From contig CM044316.1 in the NCBI GenBank assembly GCA_024291935.2, positions 8,920,501 through 8,984,500 on the forward strand: a DNA stretch of 64,000 nt, written 5' to 3'. This document shows positions 57,201 through 64,000 of this stretch, in pieces (within the stretch, counting starts at the first letter, position 1; every line of letters starts with the position of its first letter). The notes beneath the pieces were generated by a model. The model saw only the letters and a program-made list of their open reading frames with translations, made no database searches and was not told the origin of the DNA. This stretch comes from Okapia johnstoni (lineage: Eukaryota > Chordata > Mammalia > Artiodactyla > Giraffidae). A program made the translations under genes and the position numbers.

Positions 57201-60200
57201 AGACCTCAAGGGGCTCAGTTTGTCCCTCGGAGCCTCTGCTGCACTGATGTGTCAAGAAGCAGTGGGCGGCCCTTCCCAGGATGCTGGGGCAGGCCAGGGC
57301 AGCCCGGACACCCCCACAGGCCCTGTAGGCCAGCTCCGGCGCCCTGCTGATTCTTGCAAGCAGGCCATCTGGGAGGGGTCACCAGCCATGGAACTCGACT
57401 TCCTGCCAGACAGCCAAATACAGGATGCCCTGGAAGCCCCTGGCTTTGAAGCCCCACTGGAGCAGGTAAGAAGTTCCCCGGGTCACAGCCACAGGCCCCA
57501 GGGCAGGCGCCAGATGGCCACGAGCCCTCCCAAACCATCCCGTAGTCGGGGGGAGAGGGGCACGTGGTGAGTCCTGGGGTCTGAGTCACAGCGTCAGTGG
57601 GTGTAGAGCCAGTGATGTCCTGGGAAAGCTAGACCTGCCTTTCTCTGAGGGGCCTGTCCGTCTGGGAGCTGAGGAGCCCCGGGGCATGATCCACACAGTT
57701 CTGTCGGCCCAGGCAGAGCCCCCGGTGTACCTGCGTCCTGCACTCCTCAGGGCCCGGCTCTGCCTGGAGGTTCCTTAGGGGTGTCTAGAGGGCGCCAGAC
57801 CAAAAGGGGCTACCTGAAGAAGCAAGTGACCTCAAAACTGGGCCCGTGGGAGGGGACCTCACTCCCCCACTGGGAAGAACCTCTGTCCATCTTTAGGGTC
57901 ACCTGATACCATTCTGTTTCAAACATATACATGGACTTTCGTTTGTCTGCTGGAATTTTTGTTTGTTTTTCACTTACTGTGCGTTGCAGATACTGAGTTG
58001 GTTTGTTGTTGTTGTTGTTGGTTTTTTTTTTTACAAATTGAAGATTTGGGGCAACTCTGTTGTCAGATGATGGTTAGCATCTTTTTATTTATTTATATTT
58101 TTTGCTGCACTGGGTCTTCTCTGCTTTTGCACGGCCCTTCTCTAGTTCTCAGCGAGTGGGGGCTACTCTTTTGTTGTTGCAATGTGAGGGCTTCTCACTG
58201 CGGTTATTTCTCTTGTTGCGGAGCACGGGCTCTAAGGGATTTAGGGCTTCAGTAGTTGTGGAACATGGGCTCAGCTGCCCCGTGGCATGTGGGATCTTCC
58301 TGGACCAGGGGTCGAATCCATGTCCCCTGCATTGGCAGGCAGATTCTTATCCACCAGGGAAGTCCTGTCTGCTGGCATTTGCAAGAGCTTTCCTCCAGGG
58401 ATCTGCCCGCTGAACCCGTGCTGGCCATGGGCGGTCACCTGTCTGGGCAGGTGGCAATCCCACTTTGGCCCCACCCCCCACTAGGTGCTACATCCCTGGC
58501 AGCAGCTGGCGCACCTGAGCCTAAGTGCTTTGTGGCCTCATGCTCAGAGGTGGGTGGTTCTCTTTCCACACACTGGGTGTGGCTCAAAGGCTGAGAAAGG
58601 TTGGGCACCTGCCCCACATGGAGCAGCCTGGAGGGAATCATGCCCAGGTGGCCTGATTCTATGGCTGTGCCTCAACCGTTCTGACCTGGAACCAACACAG
58701 AGCCCATGTCACTTCACAAACGTGCTCTCTGTTTCTTTGGCCATCCCTGTTTTAAAACTTAATTTTTTGGGTGTTTGAAAAAAATTTTTCTTCAATTTTT
58801 ATTAATTTATTATTTATTTTGGCTGCTCTGGGTCTTTGTTGTGGCAAGCGAGCTCTCTAGTTGGGGTGCCTGGGCTTAGTTGCAGCATGCGGGATCTTAG
58901 TTCCCCGACCAGGGATCGAACCTGGGCCCCCTGCATTGGGAGCGTGGAGTCTTATCCACCAAACCACCAGGGAAGTCCCCTGTTTGAAAATGTTTTTGAG
59001 GTTTGAGAGCCTGCTCTGTGCCAGGAGTGAACAGATCTGGATGGTCTCTGCCCCCATGAGGTTTTCAGCAGCGCCATTCCATCTGCCTCTCCCAGAGTGA
59101 GCACTTTGTACCCTGTCATTTCTGCCCTTAAAGAGTCTTCCTAAGACGCAGCCCCCAAACAAGCAAAGGACGTCATCTGGTGCCCAGCTGGAGGAAGCCA
59201 CCTGTTCCAGCTGTGGAGGGAAACCATGTCTGGGTCAAGGAAATGTGGGTCTCAGGCGCTGCCTTCCCAAGGGATGGCCAGGGGTCATTTGTGACACGGG
59301 CCTCCCTGCCCTGGCTCCGATTCCTTGTACTGTGCATTGCACGTTGCTGTGATCACCAGATAAACAAGATTATAGAATGCGAGTCACAGTGTGGCTAGAT
59401 CGCAGCCTTTAAACACAGATGCCTGGGAGAGGTAGGCACTCAGGTTCTGGACAGAGCTGAAACGTTGTAATTAAAGCCCCAGCCCTTGAAAAATGCACAC
59501 TCCTCTCTTGGAAAGAAGAGCTTGGTCATCCCCAGTCTCTGGCCTCTTGGGCTGTGGCTGAGGGAGAGGGCTGGGGAAGCAGCTGGGACCTTGGGTGTCG
59601 TCTAGCAGGCAAAGGAGAGCCCTCCTGGACATGCTGCCAGCGAGCGCACTCAAATCACCACAGAGCCGGCAGCGCCAGGAACCCGGCAGCGCCCAGGGTG
59701 GACAGGCCCGCTGAGGGAGGAGACACTGCCCTGACAAGGCCGCGGACGCCTTGGCGCGTTCTGTTTTGACACCGGGCCTTCCTGAACAAGTCAGGGCGAC
59801 CTGAGCACAGGTTCCCGTGGGAAGGTTCCAGAAGGCAGGAACCCTCCCTGGCAGGAAGGACCTGTGGGAACAGAGTGCTGGTGGATGGAGTCTCAGCCCG
59901 CGACCTCACTGGGCTCAGCTGTGAGCTCCGCTGCTGAGGAGGGACCCTGGGGACTTGCAGCACTGACAGGCTGGCTGCAAATCCAGCTGCCTGCTTATCG
60001 TGGCTCCCTGGGGACATGACGCTCACCCCAGGGCCGGTAGAGCCCCCTCCGCTCGTAAAGAGGGCTTCATTTAAAACACTTGACTCCCAGGTCCCTCTCG
60101 TGGCCCCTGTGGGTGGCCTCCAAAGGGGAAAGGTGTACTACTGTACCTTCAGTACAAGCACTACCTTTGTCATGACAAACTTTTACACAACCCTGGTGGG

Positions 60201-61512
60201 AGCCGTGGTCCCTGTTGGGAAGGAGAATATTCCTTATGACCAAACTTAGGTGAATCTGTGGCATCAAATTTTTTTTTTTTTTTTAATTTGGCTGTGCCAG
60301 GTCTTAGTTGCAACATGCAGAAACTAGTTCCCTGACCAGGGATCAAACCCAGGCCCCCTGCATTGGGAGTGAAGAGTCTTAACCTCTGGACCACCAGGGA
60401 AGTCCCTGAATTGTATTTTAAGTTACAGAGTTGCCTCCATGAGAGTCGGCCAGGCACATGGGAGAAACTACTGTCTAGAACAGTTGGGCCAACCTTGGCA
60501 CTGCTGGCGTTAGGGGCCTGACTGCCGTCCTGTGCACGGAAGGGGGTTGAACAGCATCCCTGGCCTCCAGCCTCCACCCTCTTCCAAAGGCGTGACAACC
60601 CAAAATGTTTGCAGACATTATGATGTGCCTTGGGGGTGGATTCATCCCCGAGTGAGAGCCTCTGGGCTTCAGACAGTTCTTCATGTCCATTCCTTTGTAT
60701 GCCGGGATCCCTGGCAGGTTTAGCTCAAACCCTTCACCCCACCCCCCACGCAGGACTTGGGTCTCCTCAGAAGAACAGACAGCCCTGGGCCAGCCACTCC
60801 AAAGAGGCAAAGAGCTGTCACCTGCACCACTGAGCCACTGAGCCTGACATTTTCCATGAAAATTAAACCACCGTTGACCTTTAGAAATTTAAGCTTCTCA
60901 GGGTTATCTGGCTCTCTCTCCCCTGTTAATTATGAATGTTCCCTTCAAAATATATTTGCAAAATCTTTTCCTTGACATGAAACTCGGGGCTTATCTGGCT
61001 GACCTCTGCCCCTCCATGCCATACACCCACCTCAGCACAGTCACCACCCCCGGGGTCTTCTCTGACCCCTCCTAGATACCACAGGACAGGCCTGAGACCA
61101 CACCAGGCCTCAGCTATCAGGGACAGAGGATATGTGGACGGAACCGCCCGCCAGTGGATCAGATCAGCTTATCCGAAGGGTGGGGCCCGGGAGAGGACCC
61201 CAGGGTCAGGCCCAGTGTTGAGGAGAGAGGGTGAGAGCAGCCCGGACTGGTGGCCTGTAGGTCTGGCTGTTACGGCCTCTGTCCCCACACCACTTTTCCT
61301 CTGCATGAGGAAAACATGCCTCAGCCTTCCCAGCGTGGCGGAGGAGAAGCCAGACCTGCGTGACTCCTTTCCCTTCTCCAGCCAGCCGGGTCATTCACAT
61401 GTGTGTGCACTCTCCTTTTCCAGTTGTTTCCTGCAGGAGGCGAGCTGGACCCCTGCTGGCCTGGCACCGACCCACGTGCAGACAGAGGCCCCCTTGCTGA
61501 GGCCCAGCCGAG
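45233..61512 (+). CDS. BRME1: BRME1 (C19orf57), break repair meiotic recombinase recruitment factor 1, 3'-incomplete
   Basis: Germline protein that binds HSF2BP and through it BRCA2, helping load RAD51/DMC1 at meiotic double-strand breaks. Coding exons seen: 45233-45263 (acceptor at 45211), 50475-50655, 54412-54493, 54708-54812, 56185-57465, 61424-61512. All are GT-AG and join in phase to 589 full codons plus 2 nt. The product starts [10 protein letters not shown]. Exon 4 is basic ([19 protein letters not shown]). The 427-codon exon 5 is low-complexity, Pro/Gly/Ser/Glu-rich and disordered; exon 6 reads [16 protein letters not shown]. Human is about 668 residues, so roughly 80 C-terminal residues, including the conserved helical HSF2BP-binding end, must lie right of the window. 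The ATG was chosen for family match and position just after the acceptor. Confidence 0.9.
45264..50474. repeat. BRME1 intron 1: repeats and unassigned sequence
   Basis: 45715-45860 antisense ruminant L1 3' end. 45865-46330 MER5A-like MITE split by a minus-strand SINE (45935-46112). 46550-46760 minus-strand Bov-tA. 47133-47445 young plus-strand CHR, flanked by AAAGATGTTT. 48295-48500 minus-strand Bov-tA, then 48535-48685 BovB 3' end. 48790-48910 MIR. 49380-49450 SINE fragment. 49675-49795 plus-strand tRNA-SINE, with AATGGCTCCTCT and AATGGCCCCTCT on either side. 50165-50445 minus-strand CHR ending 30 bp before exon 2. No coding sequence. Confidence 0.8.
46251..46304 (+). repeat. 18-bp triplication inside a MER5A-like MITE
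   Basis: The unit AAATGTCAGTAGTACCCC is repeated three times with period 18 (starting 46253, 46271, 46289), with one or two changes between units. MER5A consensus as I recall it has this segment once. Confidence 0.8.
50656..54411. repeat. BRME1 intron 2: SINE and L1 insertions
   Basis: 50875-51186 minus-strand CHR. 51250-51470 MIR (GGCAGTGTGCTAATAGTAAA). 52480-52595 partial Bov-A tail. 52640-52955 minus-strand CHR. 52960-53230 old L1 3' end. 53300-53410 plus-strand SINE. 53420-53560 ruminant L1 3' end. 53630-53972 minus-strand CHR. 54000-54100 L1-type remnant. 51470-52480 is mostly unassigned. Confidence 0.75.
54813..56184. repeat. BRME1 intron 4: SINE and L1 fragments
   Basis: 54909-55125 full plus-strand Bov-tA/Bov-A. 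55400-55490 sense ruminant L1 3' end (CAGCTGCTTCACATTGGTGT). 55680-55970 L1-type remnant. 55975-56042 minus-strand Bov-tA head only. The open stretch at 55167-55352 could look like an exon, but its reading frame does not fit (see rejected items). Confidence 0.7.
57466..61423. repeat. BRME1 intron 5: SINEs, MER5A and unassigned DNA
   Basis: 58080-58362 minus-strand CHR. 58795-58978 minus-strand tRNA-SINE. 60265-60407 minus-strand tRNA-SINE. 60480-60675 MER5A-like MITE (ACAGCATCCCTGGCCTCCAG). 57500-57950, 58980-60260 and 60900-61423 carry no named repeat and no exon I can support. Confidence 0.7.
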
Positions 61513-64000
61513 GTAGGCAGAGTGGGAGGCACTGTAGGACTTTGCCTTGGCAGGAGTCCTCCTCTTGTCTCTGGAAGAGGGGAGTGTGGCTGCTTTCCTG
61601 GGACTGGAGCCCCTAACTCTCCTCCAGCCCAGCCTTTTGAGCTTCCACTTTGTGAATGAGGGTGATGGAGGAGACCCTGGCTCTCCCTTGAGGGGCCTCA
61701 CTTTTCTCTGTCCAATAAGGCTGCTAAGCCCTGAATTTCTTACTTATTTATTTGGCTGCTCTGGGTTGTGGTTGCAGCATGCTGGATCTAATTCCCTGAG
61801 CAGGGATCAAATCCAGGCCCCTTGCACTGGGAGCACAGAGTCTTAACCACTGGGCCACTAGGGAAGTCCCCACATTTTTTCATTTTTGTTTTTTGGCCAT
61901 GCCACTTGGCATGGGATCCTAGTCCCCACCAGGGATCGAACCCAGGTCCCCGGCATTGCAATGCAAAGTCTTAATCACTGGACCGCCGGGAAGGTTCCCA
62001 CCCCCACTTGCAAACTTCCCATGCCCCCTGCTCCCTGGGAGTGGAGAACTCCCAGTCAGCAACCTGTACCCAAGCTGGCTTCTCTCCCTAGATCCCTTGG
62101 GATGGTGCCCCAGCTCTGTGGTGGTTTGACTGCACGTTGTGCGTTTTCTTGGAGAGATGGTCCGGAGCTTTCCTTGAATCTCTGTGGAGGGGGTGGGGAC
62201 CCAGTCAGAGCTCGGAACCACTGGCCTGCACGACCCTGGGTTCACCCCTGCTCTGGCACCCTCGGGCCTTCAGAGCCTCCAGTCTGTCCCATCTTCTTTC
62301 CTGCCTGGTTCTGTTCCCCAAGGCAGCCCACCTTCTCTCCCTCCTGCAGGCACCGGGTATGTTGTTCCTCCAGCCCACGGAGGTGTGTTTGTGTTGGGAG
62401 GGTCCTTTCCCCCCACTCCAGAGCTTCCCTCTCACAGTCCATCACCTCCTTTCATGTCCTTTCTCCCAGCCTTGCTGACTGCCAGCACCGGGCGCCAGTC
62501 CTCTCCTGTTACCTGGTACTTAAACTGCAGAGCGGTGGCCGATTGATTATTTATGGCCAAGTTTCTGTTTCTGTCTGGCAGGTGTAGAGGAGAGATGAGG
62601 GATGCAACCCTTGGCAGAATTTGTCTCCTTTCTCTTCCTCCTGCTCCTCCTCCTCAGGGAAGAGGGAGGCCATGCTCCCACCCCCTGCCCTTGCACACGT
62701 CTGTGTCTAGTACCTGTTGTACCACACGTTGCTTCCCCTGACAGACACACACACCCACTCCCTGCATGGGGACCAGAGGCAGTTTAAGCAACGTGGCCCC
62801 ACTATTGTTTTTAACATTTATTTTTGTTGTGCTGGGTGCTTGCTGCTGCTCACAGGTTTTCTCTAGTTGCAGAGAGCAGGGGCTCCTCCTTATTGCAGTG
62901 CACAGGCTTCTCACTGTGGCGGCTTCTCTTACTGCAGAGCACAGGCTCTAAAGCACGGGCTTAGTGGCTCCACAGCATGTGGAATCTTCCCAGACCAGGG
63001 ATCAAACCCACGTCCTCTGCATTGGCAGGCGGATTCTTAGCCTCTCTACCACCAGAGAAGTCCCCTACTATTGCTTGAGCAAAGAGGAGGGAGATTCGTG
63101 TATGAATCTCTGACAGCCTCGATGCAACCCCACGTGGATGGCTGGAAGCCCCCAGGTGGGTCCTGGGGTCTGGTTCTGTGGCCCTTGGCCAAGAGAGAAA
63201 AGGCAAGAGACAGGCCCAGGCTGACCAGTCATCTCAGGGTGACTAAAACAGGTGGAGCAGAACCACAGTTCTCTAGTGACAACCCAGGAGATCTGCTAAG
63301 CTATATGACCCTCTGCCCCTGCCACAGGCTATACCTATTAGATACGGTGGTGCCCCAGCATGCCTACCCCTTCTATAGGCACTGATGCTCTCCAATGCCA
63401 GGTCTTCCAGGACCTGCTCTGGGCACTGGGGAGAAACACAGAGCTTCTCCCTAGTTGGGTGGGAGCTGGGGGGTGGTGGTGAGCCACAGACAAATTATTA
63501 GCTGGTCAGATGGCAGAGTGCTGGGGAGAAAAAGATAGCAGGGAAGGGGTTAAGATTTTAACCTGTGGTGGATGGGGAGGGAGAGGGATGGCTCCCTTCC
63601 CATCTTCTCCCTCCCCCACCTCCACGGAGGAGACATTCTGCACAGAACATTCCAGAGCCCTAAGAAGTGCTAAGGGAATGGCCAGGAATTTGGTGTGGCT
63701 GGAACGGGGGGGAAGAGGGAGAGGGTGGGTCTGGAGGCATGGCAGATGGTGTAGGGCTCTGGGGAGAGACTTGGGCTTGGTTTCTATTTCCACAGCCCCC
63801 CAAGTCACTTGAGGGGACAGGATATAAGGGCAGGAGGTGGGGGCCAAGGAGGGTGTGGCAACAGTCCGACAGGAGCCACCTGGTGGGGGAAGTGGCTGGA
63901 TTCTGGGTGTGCTTTCAGCGGCAGAGCCGCTAGGTTGGCCATCAGGGCCCTGCCTGGTGGGAGGGGGCATCATGTCTTCAGAGGTGTTGTCTCTGGAGAA
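61513..64000. repeat. BRME1 intron 6 (runs off the window)
   Basis: 61735-61870 and 61885-62000 are two minus-strand SINEs. 62815-63065 is a minus-strand CHR. The rest is unassigned, with several open frames but no sequence resembling the conserved BRME1 C-terminus. The exon 6 donor leaves phase 2, so the next exon lies beyond 64000 or is not recognised here. Confidence 0.65.

Noticed and set aside
61513..64000. Final BRME1 exons or NANOS3
   Set aside because: No sequence resembling the BRME1 helical C-terminus or a NANOS zinc finger is readable on either strand. The open frames there lack splice support.

Overview
This is mammalian nuclear DNA from a ruminant, most likely a bovid. The evidence is dense BovB (RTE) LINE fragments with recognisable reverse transcriptase and endonuclease segments, dozens of tRNA-derived ruminant SINEs (CHR and Bov-tA/Bov-A types), ruminant L1 3' ends, CpG-island promoters and GT-AG spliced genes. 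No prokaryotic, viral or plasmid genome is present. I cannot settle the species from the sequence alone.

Four protein genes can be recognised, in the mirror image of the order I recall from human 19p13.12: DCAF15 (-, only the first coding exon, 551-682), PODNL1 (+, 20079-25214), CC2D1A (-, 43944 down to 26609, complete) and BRME1/C19orf57 (+, from 45233, running off the right end). DCAF15 and PODNL1 are divergent and about 19 kb apart. PODNL1 and CC2D1A converge tail to tail, with poly(A) signals about 650 bp apart. CC2D1A and BRME1 are divergent around a CpG-rich region (about 43.9-44.4 kb) that carries a ZNF143-type ACTACAATTCCC motif.

Layout: 1-550 is DCAF15 intron 1 with a GC-rich degenerate minisatellite. 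551-1150 is the DCAF15 first exon and promoter island. 1.2-19.4 kb is intergenic and consists largely of repeats: two BovB copies, many SINEs, TA-rich satellites and a 48-bp tandem duplication. 20.1-25.5 kb is PODNL1. 26.1-44 kb is CC2D1A, for which I placed 29 coding exons that splice in phase to 950 codons plus a stop. 45.2-61.5 kb holds six BRME1 coding exons in phase, about 590 codons, including one of 1281 nt. 61.5-64 kb is BRME1 intron with no recognisable exon.

The genes are functionally unrelated: a CRL4 ubiquitin-ligase substrate receptor, an extracellular leucine-rich repeat protein, a signalling/ESCRT-linked C2-DM14 protein, and a meiotic recombination cofactor. The synteny is ordinary and I see no new multi-gene system. 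The most notable signals are lesions in PODNL1. A CA-rich microsatellite of about 440 bp starts inside exon 5, right after the codons for VTEIF, and removes the normal exon end and splice donor. Two opposite single-base shifts in exon 8 replace about 45 residues of leucine-rich repeat. The start codon is the last codon of exon 1, and a SINE sits a few bases past the poly(A) signal. Either PODNL1 is decaying in this lineage or the assembly is wrong here; read-level checks would decide.
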